The notes beneath the pieces are model-generated. The model saw nothing but the letters and a program-made list of their open reading frames with translations. It searched no databases and was not told where the DNA came from. 64,000 nt of DNA, from assembly GCA_027627225.1 (NCBI GenBank), contig CM051027.1:87838451-87902450 (forward strand), written 5' to 3'. The first letter of the stretch is position 1; each line of letters begins with the position of its first letter. Of the stretch, positions 39,560 through 51,694 are shown one piece after another. A program made the position numbers and the translations under genes. Origin of the DNA: Congeria kusceri (Eukaryota; Mollusca; Bivalvia; Myida; Dreissenidae).

Positions 39560-40974
39560 GTGATGCTAAAGAATTCAGCGCAGGGCCTTACTGCATTATG
39601 TCACATGACCCACCAAACTATTGGACAGTGTCTGCATGAGAATTTACGACTTGAAATCACATTTAATCCTAATAGAATGACATAAAGTTGCTTATTTGAG
39701 CTATTTGAACATTTTAATTGACTGTTTTGCAGCATGTTCCAGGGATACAGATTAAAGGGCGCCCAACCGCCCAATGCGACTAAAACAATTGTTGGGCTAC
39801 TGAAATATTGAAGTGATTCGCCCAGCTAGCGATCCAAAAATAATGTATGACTTTCACAATAATAATCCAGTTTGGTCCGGTTCTTCGCACCAATATCGCT
39901 ACTGTTAGTGACACCTGTGTTGTTGACAAACAATGACTCAACTCGCTCAACATCAAAGTGTAATAGTTTGATCAGCTTATACAGCACATGCCACCTTTGA
40001 ATGCTGTAATTAGCAGCCAAATTACATACACTTATGGATCATGAAAAACGTGCTACATGCCGTCTACGGGGAGGGTGTAAAAAATTACTGTACTGTATGT
40101 CATAGATGAATACTAACCTATCTGAACGACAGTAACGTTACTGCGTAATTGCTTTTGGGTTTTAGAGGAACTCTTAATGGTGTCAACTGAGCAACAATAT
40201 GCAATATGAGTGCAAATGTTACAGATATTAGTACCTAACTTTTTTGTTTTTCACTACGAAGCTTATATTTAAAAGTAAAGATTTCATAGTTCTTTGCGCT
40301 ACAAAGTTTTTATATCACGGTCAGAACACCCACGCTTTCCATGCAGATGACGTGAATGTCAGCATAATTTGCGCGCGCTTTTCTAGCAAAAACACGGGTT
40401 TAACATGAAATACATGCGCATACTAAATGTACATGGAATTTGTGTGTGTGTCTTGTGAAAAGTAAAAATCTAATAGACGTTTCGATTCATTTATTTCGAT
40501 TTTATTATACGTGTTGTCATACCGTAGTTTGATAATAATTACACACCACTCTCCGCGAAAGTCGTGAATTTATTACTGGCCACAAGGACTGTTAATGCCC
40601 CAAATATTACTGGCCCGGAAAACTATTTCTGGCCACTTATTTTTTGCAGGAAACATTTAAATACGATAAAGACAAAGTCTTTAAAGAAATTTAAAACAAA
40701 ATACACTTAAGAGTGCTTTATAAATTAAAGCTACTACTATCAGCATGTGCAAGATATACATGTACATGTATATGAAGCTTGTATCTGCTGTGCAAATTAC
40801 ACGTTGCCTGGGTTTTGTCTAGTGACCGCATAAAGTACTTCCAAGCACGTGATGGTGGCATTGTTTAATAATAAAGACTGTTGTATAATATACGGTGTTG
40901 ATATAATGGAGAATAATTTACAAGTGATGTATAGTAACATTGACCAGATCATGCTAATTTTGTTAAAGAAATTG

Positions 40975-41475
40975 ATTGGCTGATAATGGATTCCTTTTGA
41001 TTGGTTTACTTAGAGAGTAATTGTAATTTTCATGTAAACAAGTTAACGTAAAGATGTCACTTAAGGATAATACACAACAATGTACGCCTTGTGCAAACTG
41101 AGAAACCGTTATCACAACATAGCCCAGTCTAGATATTTGTGGATACAACGCGTCATATTCACGCCTCCTACAAACCGTTAACTCGCAGCCCTTGTACAGA
41201 CATGGCCCCCCCCTGCCAATTATCAATTGTCGTTAATTTACATGTTTGGCATATGTTGTACAAACGTTACACTGCCCCCGCCCACCTGCTAGGCAGGAAA
41301 TACGACTGGAATTCATGTTAACTTTGCAATCAAACTGGAAAAAAAACATGATTTTTTAAGGAAATTTTGTTCTTTAAATAAATGAGAAAATCGAATATTC
41401 ATATTCGTTTCTTTATATTTGAATATTGGATAATATTCGAATATTCAAATATTCGAGTATTCGGTCCCATCCCTA
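40975..41475. mobile_element. Truncated reverse copy of the 7629-8756 hAT element
   Basis: The right end ATTCGGTCCCATCCCTA equals the family terminus. Inward, matches to the left half of the 7629 copy in reverse include TTGGCTGATAATGGATTC, TTACTTAGAGAGTAATTGTA, ACAATGTACGCCTTG and CTCCTACAAACCGTTAA. Similarity fades left of about 40975 and the other terminus was not found, so the copy is truncated or strongly diverged. Confidence 0.8.
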
Positions 41476-41999
41476 TTAAATAGGTATTAGTTATGAAAAT
41501 GGGTGTGAAAACATTCAGGTTTTGGGGTGTCAATTAAATGTCAGCTATAATTGCAATTAATATGAACTATAACTGCCAATTAGCAATATCCATAAGTTAA
41601 AACAAACCGTCAAAACAAACCGTCAATATTACTGTTCTTCGCCTGTACTTTTAAACACCGCTTTATAAGTCATCAATAAATTAAAATCTAAAACAGACAA
41701 TACCTACCCTTAATTGTTCATAATCATCCATAATTAGCCGATAAAAGTGATAATTGTACCCTATACACAACCTGATAATCTCACACGTGTCTTGTGTAGA
41801 CACCAATACACAAACAGCTGAAGGCGTAAGTTGATTGGTCGTTAGTTAGAAAGCAGATGACAGTCGGGTCAGATTTTGCAAGCGCTTGTAACATTTTCAA
41901 GCGCGGATTAACCAAGATCGAAAAATCAAGCACCGCGGCGACAAGGATTTGGAAATTAAGACACAGCGGCACCGCTGCGCTGAAAGCGCCCGGGGAAAG

Positions 42000-44250
42000 G
42001 CCAATGTAGGGTTGGCTGAATCCATAGAAAAGAGGGAGAGATCAAACTCAAGACCACCTGATTGCATGGCAGACATGTAAGATACTGGTTAGCGAGTATT
42101 CGTCGGACAGAAGTATTATCCGGACATTTTTAAATATTCGCGGTTCGTAACCGCTTTTCGTATTTTATCATCATTACAACACTGCGACCTAAATGTCATT
42201 ATCATATGTAACATATTACATTATAGTTTGGCACACAAACTTGTATAAGTGTAATACATAAACATAATTGTACATGATTTGCTGCTTACTCTGAATTCAT
42301 TAAAAAATAAACAACTTATTTACGATGAAATCAGTTGCTGTTATTAGTGAAATATCAAAAGCAGAAAACGGCATCTGGTATTTCTTATAATACATTTTCA
42401 CTTTTATTCATCAACTGATACTACTATGGATCACCATAATCCCTTATCACATGTAAATGGTGTACATGTCAATGCTCACTTCCATTATTTTTGGATGACA
42501 TAATAGGATTCAAAGAAGGCGACACTGACACTTTGAGAGACTTGCGAATAATTTCTGGAACAAACTGAACAGCTTGAAATGTATATATCCCGAATGGTCA
42601 TGAATAATATAAAGCACTAATACCTGTAATGATTCTATAACATTCCTGCTGAACATAATAATCGTTAAAACATAATCGGAAATATTATTTTAAATAAAAA
42701 GTAAAAACAATTATAATTCACAGTTGCAGAGACGCTTGCAAATGTTCGGTATGGTGTAACTCCCGTCTATACTATAACTTAGACATAACGCAATTTACCA
42801 TTTACCGGTAGACACAATAATATTTGTTTTAAAGTTATGTTAATTAAATTTAATTATTTTGCAATTGTTAGAATATTGAAGGCTACTAAAATGCATACAA
42901 ATAATTAATAATAAATAATTGGTTATAGACTTTGCTTTGCGTCTGTGCATCTCATGTATGGGCTGCGTTTTCCAACTATCTCTATATTTGTCTGCACAGC
43001 TGCTTTTTATACCTCTATAACGCAGCCTGCGTTTTATACCTACCCACTCCCGTCTCGTGTCATACAGTTCATGTACACACGTTGTAAACTTAAAATTAAT
43101 ACAAAATCTGGTCACCAGTGAGCCTAGCATAAAATATATGTGGTAAAGCAATGTATACAATTTACATACACACAGTGCAAGACATATATGGAATTTATCT
43201 AGGCATGCATAATCCCTATACTTAAACACATATAAAGATTATTTCAATGGAAAGTATGTAAACGTTTCATATACAGTCCTAACAGGGACTTGTTCACTTA
43301 TTTTTTGTATGTTTTTTTTAAATACGCTATTGAATGTTTTAACTGGGAAAACGAAACTATCTAAACTAAAAAACTCAAGTATTACAAGAAGAAAGTCATA
43401 AAAAAAGTTAAAAAAGCTTTATAATTGTATCCATTTCCACTGGCGATTAATCATCAACAAAACTTTATTTTCCAGCAGATTTCGACGTCAGCAGTGCTAT
43501 TTGCTCCTTTATATATTCATTTTTCTTTTTTGTAATATGTGACAAAAAATGTAAATTGTAAATCGGTAAACAGGTCCCTTTAAATATATGCAGATACGTA
43601 TCATATACAGCGATTGGAATTTTTGATCATTTACACAGAACTTGGCTTTTTATCACACATCCCTTGTATGCGGCTTTCAAATATTATTACATCTATATAC
43701 ATACGTGTATTTGTAAAGACATTTGTATACTGAAATGGCTAACTTTATGTGCTGTAATTATTATCACACATTGTGACTGATTTGTGTTCAATATAAACGA
43801 TTTACTGGTAATGTAATTTTTACCTCAACACCCCCTTATATTTTTTCAGCAAAACCAAGTTTCTATTCACAAACAAATTTAAACCTCCCTTTGTCTAAAA
43901 CTTAGTGATTTTTGTGTGGATATTCCTGAATAAATCTGATTTTCTAAAACTGTGCAACGAGATACATTTTTGATTTCATCTCTAATAGTTTCAGAAATAT
44001 TACATGAGGAAAATCTCCGATATATGTCATTATAAAAAATGATGCCAATAAATGTCCAAATAACCCTTTGATCGTAACACCAACTAATTTTATTGACACA
44101 CGTGGTATATAGTGAGATTAACATTCAATATGGTTTATGGTGGTTTAATCAGGGGCTTGTTTTGAGAATACGCACAGTTATTTGTGTGTCTCCTCAATTG
44201 TCAGAAATATAGAGAAATGCAGTTATCTCTGACAGCACAATAATACTTTC
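42000..44250. other. AT-rich intergenic stretch, nothing recognised
   Basis: No inverted repeat, coding-like block or known repeat head was identified. A 129-codon minus-strand frame at 42840-43229 has biased composition and no motif. Small GC-richer patches at 41860-42010 and 42960-43060 were inspected and not recognised. Confidence 0.35.
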
Positions 44251-44254
44251 CAAT

Positions 44255-44578
44255 TTAAGCACTTATTTTACTGCATTGGTCTACATTTAAAACAGAACAG
44301 CAAGTTTTGCAGCTCGAAGAAATGTCAACCACATGCTTTGCATTGATGTAATTTTCCCTATATATGTTTATCAATCCAAGGCCTAACAACCAGTCAGCCC
44401 CCATCGTACTCATCCGGTATTTTTTCACTCTTCGTATAGTCGATACTGGCATGACAGCGAGAACAACTAGACAACGCAGTATATTTGGATAACTATCCTG
44501 TGTGGCATACTGTAAGCTGAAAACTACGTCTTCTGGTGCATTTGGCGATGTTTCAACGGTCCCTGCGGTTATAAACAA
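44255..44578 (-). pseudogene. Degraded hAT transposase C-terminus (P52rIPK/ZMYM-like)
   Basis: The minus strand reads PEDVVFSLQYATQDSYPNIL, RCLVVLAVMPVST, then RRVKKYRMSTMGADWLLGLG and LINIYRENYINAKHVVDI. This is the hAT dimerisation region found in the 52-kDa repressor-like and ZMYM-like transposase families, where MPVSTATVERSFS normally precedes RRVKTYLRSTM. Here the ATVERSFS block is missing. No upstream transposase was found. A LINE fragment on the other strand abuts it at about 44580. Confidence 0.75.
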
Positions 44579-44587
44579 AGATTCAAA

Positions 44588-45190
44588 AGTACAGAGCTGC
44601 AGTTGTCACCACTCTCCAGTTTGGATGCGAAGCCTGGTTTTGTACCGAAACAATTCAGCTTCTGAAACGGTTCCATCAACGATGCCTCCAAGCCATCATT
44701 GGCATCAAGTGGAGTGACTACTGTAGTATGTGACAAACACAGAAGTATTGGAGCAAGCCAACGTCCCCAGCAACGATGCCATGCTTCTGACCAGACAGCT
44801 CCGCTGGGCTTGACACATGTAACGTACGGAGGTCACACGAATGCCCAAAGCTGTGTTTTATGGAGAGCTATGCAGGGCAAATATGACAGAGGCGCCCCGA
44901 GAAAGCGTTTCAAGGATCAGCTGAAGCGCCAATTCAGTGCAGCTGGCATCCCAGAGGACAACATGGCAAAATACAGAAGCGGATGGAAGACTGTCACGCA
45001 ACAATGTTCTAGGATCTTTGAGAAAGCCAGGAGAGAAGCTGCTGAAGCCAAGCGCAAACGGAGGAACGCAACAGCATCCCAGATTCCCACTTGCCAAAGC
45101 TTCCCTTGCCGTGTTTCCTTGGGAACGTGCCAGAAACTTCCCAATGAGCCGAGGAACCAGCCATCCTCGTCATCACATTTAAAAAAATGT
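44588..45190 (+). mobile_element. Non-LTR retrotransposon (LINE) reverse-transcriptase 3' fragment, broken
   Basis: Translation gives TLQFGCEAWFCTETIQLLKR and FHQRCLQAIIGIKWSDYCS, then after frame shifts DAMLLTRQLRWA followed by a stop, and finally RGAPRKRFKDQLKRQFSAAG with KYRSGWKTVTQQCSRIFEKA. This is the C-terminal end of an endonuclease/reverse-transcriptase polyprotein common in animal LINEs. At least one stop and two frame breaks make it a dead 5'-truncated copy. The exact clade cannot be fixed by eye. Confidence 0.85.
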
Positions 45191-45276
45191 GCAATTATCG
45201 CTTAACTTAATCAAACGGAATACTCAGAATACTCGGTACAGATTGCAATTAATAGCAGATACTTTTACCTTACCAA

Positions 45277-45615
45277 GAGCTTTACTGCGAGGATCGTGTT
45301 CTCCAAAAAAACAAAAACAGGAACAAAAGACCCCATCCTGACTGACAGAATATCATGATCTGTAAACCACGCTGCTTGCATTTTGCGCAACTTTCCATGT
45401 TGTATCAATGAATGAAAATGTGAAATCATGAACAGCATGCCATGCAGGTCTGTCTCAGTAAGCAGTGAAATTTTCTGCTTTTTTTCCAAACTACCTCCGT
45501 GGCTTAAAACGCCGTTGACCCAACATATGATGGAAAACACCATTTTCAATATCCGTGAAGTTAAATGGCCATTGAAAGAATCCGTAAAGAAGCTATATGA
45601 CATCAAGCATAACAT
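45277..45615 (-). CDS. Hypothetical orphan exon, 113 codons
   Basis: A minus-strand frame begins MLCLMSYSFFTDSFNGHLTS and continues with a fairly balanced composition to a hydrophobic end, FVPVFVFLENTILAVKLL. The frame meets CTTG|GTAAGG, a good donor, at about 45276. A CRE-like TTACGTCA lies about 15 bp before the first ATG. It could be a first coding exon of a membrane protein, or chance. No family was recognised and no following exon was found. Two hydrophobic segments can be seen (about 25-40 and 95-112). Confidence 0.2.
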
Positions 45616-45619
45616 AATG

Positions 45620-48580
45620 TGACGTAATGATGACTATGACAAATCGTTTCGGACGATTCCGTAGTATATCTACGCGTTAATATATTGCTCACGGAAGATA
45701 ATCTATGCTCATGCGTATGTATCTGCATATATTAAGAAGGGGTAAAAAAAAATGTATTAACAACAAATCGAAGTTATTATTAATTTCTTCTACATTTTAT
45801 CAGTCGACCTGTCATGTCTTCTTGACTTACCCCCTAAGAACACTATTTTTAATGCATTTTTCAAGTTTTTTGTATTTTTATTTTTTTCACATGATCGTTA
45901 CGAATTATACACACGTGCGTATAGGAGGAGTACGCCCAGTTACGCGCCTGTAAATTATGGCAAATCCAATCCCTAGTAATTCAAGCCAGAGATCTATTAA
46001 CATTTATAGATTTTTGGTCCAACGGTCCGGACCACTGGTTTATAAATCCGACTCCAAAAAGTAAAGCAGGTCACACGCGTTTGATTTTGACAAAACAGGA
46101 TTTATATAAATATATATTTAATAGCTGAGGTCTAGTAATAAACACATACGTTTAATAGACTGAGTACATGTTAATGAATTAATGATATTATATCTTCCAT
46201 TCAGTCAAACCCATTTCGAGGACTTAGACTATGCGCAGTCAACCCACAGTTTGTTGGATTATAATAAAAGAATCATTGCTTAAAAGTCTTGTAGTAACGC
46301 TGGAGTATCTGCAGTGTTGAGAGATAAAAGCAGAGCAATGTTAAACTTAAAAAAAAAAGATCAGGTTTACTGTGATATTATGGGGAGATATGTTCAATGC
46401 GGCTGATTGCAGCATGAACCGTGTTGGTGGTAGGGTAACGATATCATCTGGAAGGGAGTTCCAATGAATTATAGTTCAAGGAAATAATGAGTATTTGTAG
46501 TAGTTTGTGTTTGTCTGAATGTGTCTGTTTGTGAGAGGATGTTGTTTTTTTCTTGGCCTTTGATTGAGATGTATTTTACACATTATACACGTATAAAATA
46601 TGAACATTATAATTATAATCGTCATCGATGATCCAATATTTAATTTTACATAGCCTGAACAATTTTGGTGTGAAACTACGGTTCCCAGAATTTACCATAA
46701 ATCAACATAATGTAAAAAAATATAACCTCAGAGAATCGCAATTCATATTATATACTCAGTAGTATAATAACAAATAATGCAACATTCAATGTAATTACTA
46801 AATAGTTATTAAAATTTATAAGGATAGAAGCACGTTGCTTTATTAATAAAATTGTAATATGTAGCTTACTATTAAGTATGAAATCTACAATGTCACTGTT
46901 GTTTTGTTTGTTGTTGGTGTTTTTTCAGCTATTTTAATTTAAAACGTTTTCGAATTGCGACGTGATGTACTGTGGTAAACAATCATTCGGTTTAATAGTG
47001 ACCTCTATTCTGAAACAACTTTCCTAGCTCAGTGTACTGTTACGTATACAAATAGGGACTCATATTAGGCTAAATTGAGGTGCCCCTTGGCAAGTCGTGT
47101 AGCAAGACAAATTGAAGTTAACGTTAATAAGTGTATTCATTTCTGAATTCATTGACATTTATTCGGTTGGTTATTTTAATTAAGTGTTGTACATTCTGAG
47201 GTAATATGCAATATATTTAATAAGAAAATCGTATATTAAATATACAATGACGGGCCTTAGAAAGTTGACTGACAAGGACCGAGGTGTTCCTAATGTTGTG
47301 TTTATATCTTGACAATGCACACGTGCAATATCGAATAAACTATAGAATCTGTCCCAAAACTAAAAGGTTGGTTATCACCATCAGAAAAATGTTCGGTGAT
47401 AATTCATTTAAATTATTTATCTGTCTTATTGGGATATTACATTTAAAACGATCCACATAACATGGGACGTTTCGTTCCAAAATGAAAAGACGATTCGCAC
47501 AGAGACGTTTCATCCTACTTTTGTCAGAATAGTGGCCTTGAGAGTATTTTATTTTATACACCATCGTTTTGAGCAGCATTAATGCACCTATCAATATTGT
47601 CCCCCAGGGCTAACCCAGGGGATTTCATTTAATTTATATTTTAGTGTCAAATTCCCAACCGTAGAGCCAAGCATTTTTGTCTAAATCCGCAGAGTGGGAG
47701 ATGCTTGGTGTATCAAATGGCCCGGGGGGGGGGGGGGGGGGCATATTACCTGGATCTAAAATCTGACCAAAGTGTATTTCCCTGGGAAATGGAAACTTTT
47801 GGTGGCGTGCCAAATTCTGCCTATCTGGAATGTCAGTCGAAAAGTCCCGTATATGCCCGCTACCCCCCCCTCCCCCCTGGGGGAAAATTTTGATAAGTAC
47901 ATAAAATTGAGCAGTACATCAGCGCCTCATTCAGATTGAAAACATTATGTTCACTATATTTAATTACTAATATTTTGTATTTAAACTCTGATGAAACTGC
48001 ATCTGCAATAGCAGTAGACAAACTGATTAACTTGGATGTCCTTTATTTATGGCGCATGGACAGTTGCCTAAACAACAATATTTAACATAATTGTAATTCA
48101 AAGGGTTGTAGTGAGCAAAAGTAAGCCCTGCACTTAATTTTGAACCAGGCCTGCTCAAATTCTCAGTTCAGTATAGGCAAATAAGTTGCTCTCAAGTAAT
48201 ATACATTTTTGTAAATATAAAAATTCATGTTTGCTTGGTCAAATTGCTTATTTCGATGACTGATAATTATGTGTTTTTTATTTATTTATATTTTTTATTG
48301 GTTCTATTTCATTGATGGATATTAGGTAGAACCGGCCTGTAGTTATCCAATCAACATACAGTTGCCACAGTTACCAAAAACAGCTGATAGAAAGAAACAG
48401 TATGCCTTTAAAATGTATATTTAGAACAAAAACATAGCATACTAATGATACTATATCATATCAAGATCTGAGCATCAATGTGTCAATATACAACTGTAAC
48501 ATACACAGCTGATGGAATGTAGTGAAAACTGAAACCTAATTAGTCAATAAATATGTATCAAGATTCTGTAAATTCTAGTT
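45620..48580. other. Intergenic stretch upstream of LLPH, no gene seen
   Basis: AT-rich with an 18-bp G run at 47724-47741 and a C-rich patch near 47864-47878; the two may be ends of a small CCCCCC/GGGGGG-type repeat. Any 5' UTR exon of LLPH should lie here but could not be picked out. Confidence 0.35.
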
Positions 48581-48590
48581 TGTTTTATAG

Positions 48591-51311
48591 ATGGCCAAAA
48601 GTATACGCAGCAAGCACAGGCGAAGAATGAGGAGCATCAAGAGGGAGAAATTTGGCAAGAAGGAAATAGAAATGCTGAAAAGCACTTTAGCAAAGGCAGC
48701 TACTAAAGATGTAGAAATGAAGGAAGTTTGCACAGGTATAGACAAATGTTTATTATAGTTTGAGATTCTGTGCAAGCCGCATTAATTTTTTTTAGCTTGT
48801 TTTGCAGTCAACTTGAGAAAACTGTGTAGTAGATTCTTCAGAAATATTCAGTTGCAATAAACTTAACTGGTTCTACTTTAAAGTCAATGTTATGGACCTG
48901 TTAGAATAAATAATTAACAAGAGGCCCATAAGGCCCTAGGTCGCTCACCTGAGGGGCTAAGGAATTAAACTGTTCTTAGCAAGCTGTATGAAGATTCTGC
49001 TAAAAATGTGGCCTCTAGATTGTTAGCAAGCTTTTTTTTTCAGTTTGGCCTGGTGACCTAGTATTCTACCACATGTGACCTGGGTTCGAACTTGTCCAAG
49101 ATATAATTGCAAAAAATGTTCTGAGAAAGTTTCATGATGATTGGGATACAAATGTGGCCTCTAGAGTGTGGCCTCTAGGAAAACTGAACCTGCTCCCGTT
49201 CCCTGGGGTCATGTTTTATAACGGACCGGAACCATTTTCTTACACTGCCAAGATATCATATGAACAAATGTTCTGCTGAGCAAGTTTCATGTTGACTTCC
49301 AGAGTGTTCACAAGCTTTTTCTATAGCCCAATTCGGAAAACTACCCCCCCCCCCGGCAGCCATGTTTATTGACAGACTGGAACTATTTTCAAGCTCGGCC
49401 AAAATATCAGAAGAACATAGGTTCTAGGCAAGTTTCATGTTGATTGGGCAAAAAATGTGACTTGTAGAGTGTTCACAAGCTTTTTCTATAGCCATATTAT
49501 GAAAACTGCCCCCCCCCCCCATGGCGGCCATGTTTTTCAACGGACCGTAACCATTTTCGAACTTGCCCGAGATATCTTAAAAACAAAGGATCTGAGCAAG
49601 TTTCATGTTGGGTAAAAAATGTGACTTTAGAGTGTTCACAAGCTTTTTCTAAAGCCATATAAGGAAAACTGCCCCGCCCCTGGTGGCCATGTTTTTCAGT
49701 GGAGCGAACCATGTTCGTACTCTGCGGGGATATCATAAGAACAAAGGTTCTGAGCAAGTTTTATTGTGATTGGGCAAAAAATGTTAATTGTGCTCAGGTG
49801 AGCTAAAAACATAGAACAATGTATTGGTAATTTAATGTTAATAGCCATTTCAGCTGTTAGTTATATTGTAATGAATACCCTCTTAACCTGTGTTTACCAT
49901 AAGTAAACAGTTGCGTCGCGCGGTATTAAACATTGGGGCGGCAGTCTACTTATGCGTATAAGGGAGGATTTAGTCAGGTATAATGTTTTATAAGTAAGAA
50001 CACTAATGTCGCCATATCTATGCATTTAATACGTTATTATCAAGCATAATTACACGCTGAAATTCAACAACAGGTACTCGTATGGGCTAATGTCGAATAG
50101 TTTGGTGTCTTTCGTCATTTAGGGATACTCGCCGAACCTCTTCTTCACATAATCTGTAAGACTGCCAAGCCTGCCAGCAACACATGTTTAATTCTCGACC
50201 GGCGCATGTGAGTTTGGTTGTTGGGCATGTTAGTGGTCTCTTGGTAGTCCGGTTATTCCCTCTCCCTCATACACAGTACAAGACCGCACCAAAATTACTA
50301 AATATTTCTGTAAAACTACAATATCTGGAAATTGCAGATATGATTCCAAACTGGAAACTAACGATGTTTCTCTAAAAGGGGTCTAATAAATTTTAAATTA
50401 TGTAGCGGTGAGGAGACACACCCGGGTTCTACAGTCCACATTATAATGAGGCTTTGGTGCTGAATGTCCTCTTACACACATGCATATATACGTTTGCCAC
50501 GACTTCTTTCTTTGCACCGGATATATCAAGTGTGTGGACTATTGTAACAAAATTTGGTTCTTTCTCTGTGCGTTGAATGAACGAATTTTGTGTGACGTTA
50601 ATTAAATGGACTTTGGAAATGTAAAGCCATGATGTTAAATAGGAATCTTCAAATTCAAATGTTCTCAAAGAAATGGCTAACCTTTTCTGCTCTGTTAGCC
50701 CACATGTACTAGTATTTCTAGGGGTAAACAAATATTTTTTTTAATGTATTACTGTTAACATTTAGTTAATATACCAGTAGCTAATCGCCCTATTTGGTCA
50801 CGTATCTGGTAGGTACATGTTATAGATAATTGCGTGTGTCAAATAAGGATAGTGAAGCCATAAATTGCAGGACCAGTGGTGGTCACCTTCTCTTTGGAAA
50901 CTCAGTATCATTACTATCATTTTGCTGCCCCAATGCATTTGCGCAAAATTAACTCAAACATTTTATAAAAAGAGTATTATATATTGGACAATTCTGTCGT
51001 TGCTCAAATTATTGGGGCGGCACTTGCCGCCTCAGCCGCGACACCACTGGTAAAAGTAATTAGTTCCAGGTATTCATTAATCATAAGTGTTATATTTCTT
51101 TGCAGTTAAAACAGCAAATGAGGTGAAAACTGATACAGCATATAAGATGGAGACAAACCAGGCGTCGGGCAAATACAATCCAAAAACCCTCAAGAACGAA
51201 CATGGTAACTACCCAGTGTGGATGAACCAGCGGAAAATTAAGAAGGTCAAGAAACAACAGCAAAGAAAGGCAAAGAAAAATATCAAGAACAAAAGAAATA
51301 ACATGAAATGA
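48591..51311 (+). CDS. LLPH: LLPH, LAPS18-like nucleolar protein, 2 coding exons
   Basis: Exons 48591-48735 and 51106-51311 join in phase 1 to give 116 residues (the human protein is 129). The ATG follows directly on an acceptor-like TTTTATAG, which implies an upstream non-coding exon. The N-terminus MAKSIRSKHRRRMRSIKREK is the family signature. The middle has VKTDTAYKMETNQ, and the C-terminal part has NYPVWMNQRKIKKVKKQQQR with a very basic tail, as in LLPH. The family is known as a small nucleolar, chromosome-associated protein linked to ribosome biogenesis and, in Aplysia (LAPS18), to learning. The intron carries a bivalve tandem repeat (48918-49806). Convergent with the gene at 55932-60012. 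Confidence 0.9.
48918..49806. repeat. AACAAGAGG/GCTCACCTGAG-bounded tandem-core repeat
   Basis: Begins ACAAGAGGCCCATAAGGCCC and CGCTCACCTGAGG and ends GCTCAGGTGAGCTAAAAAC, so the edges are inverted. About five units of 150 bp lie between, with GTGTTCACAAGCTTTTTCTA, GGCCATGTTTTTCA and GAGCAAGTTTCATGTTGA phrases. It sits in the LLPH intron. A relative lies at 56388-57720. Confidence 0.7.
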
Positions 51312-51442
51312 AAACTGTGAAGTGTTTAAATACTGTTACGTGTACTTTATGAATGAGTGAATGAAGTTACATTGTTGACAGTGCAAAAAAGGTTTTTCAA
51401 ATACTGTTACATGTATTTAATACAGTGTTCGGGCAACTGAAG

Positions 51443-51448
51443 AATAAA
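51443..51448 (+). terminator. LLPH: Probable LLPH polyadenylation signal
   Basis: AATAAA, 132 bp past the LLPH stop codon and followed by a GT-rich stretch near 51530. Assigned by position. Confidence 0.55.
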
Positions 51449-51694
51449 GTTAGATTGTTGAAGGCGCAAGAAAAGGATCGTCTATGATTGCATTTTAAAT
51501 TGTTTGTAGTGTTGCATTGAAAGTAAAATCTTGTACGTAAATAATTATACTCATCTTTTAGTGCATGTATGTATTCACTACGGTCATTAATCTTAAGTTT
51601 TGACTGTGATTGCAGATGAAGTATGATAATTTATAAACTCACATGACTGTGTTCATGTCTTAATGTACTAGAATAATCAATAATATAACAATAT

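Noticed and set aside
39826..40020. 64-codon minus-strand frame (SIQRWHVLYKLIKLLHFDVE...)
   Set aside because: Composition is protein-like and an acceptor-like AATTACAG precedes part of it, but no family, donor or neighbouring exon could be found.
40630..40975. Left end of the truncated 41-kb hAT copy, with TTAAATAC matching the right flank TTAAATAG
   Set aside because: No TAGGGATGG terminus adjoins the 8-mer, so the match is probably chance.
42840..43229. 129-codon minus-strand frame
   Set aside because: Biased composition, no motif, no plausible exon borders; length alone is not enough.
50866..51052. Possible small inverted-repeat element ACCAGTGGTG...CACCACTGGT
   Set aside because: The inverted match is only about 10 bp with no flanking duplication; too weak beside the LLPH acceptor.
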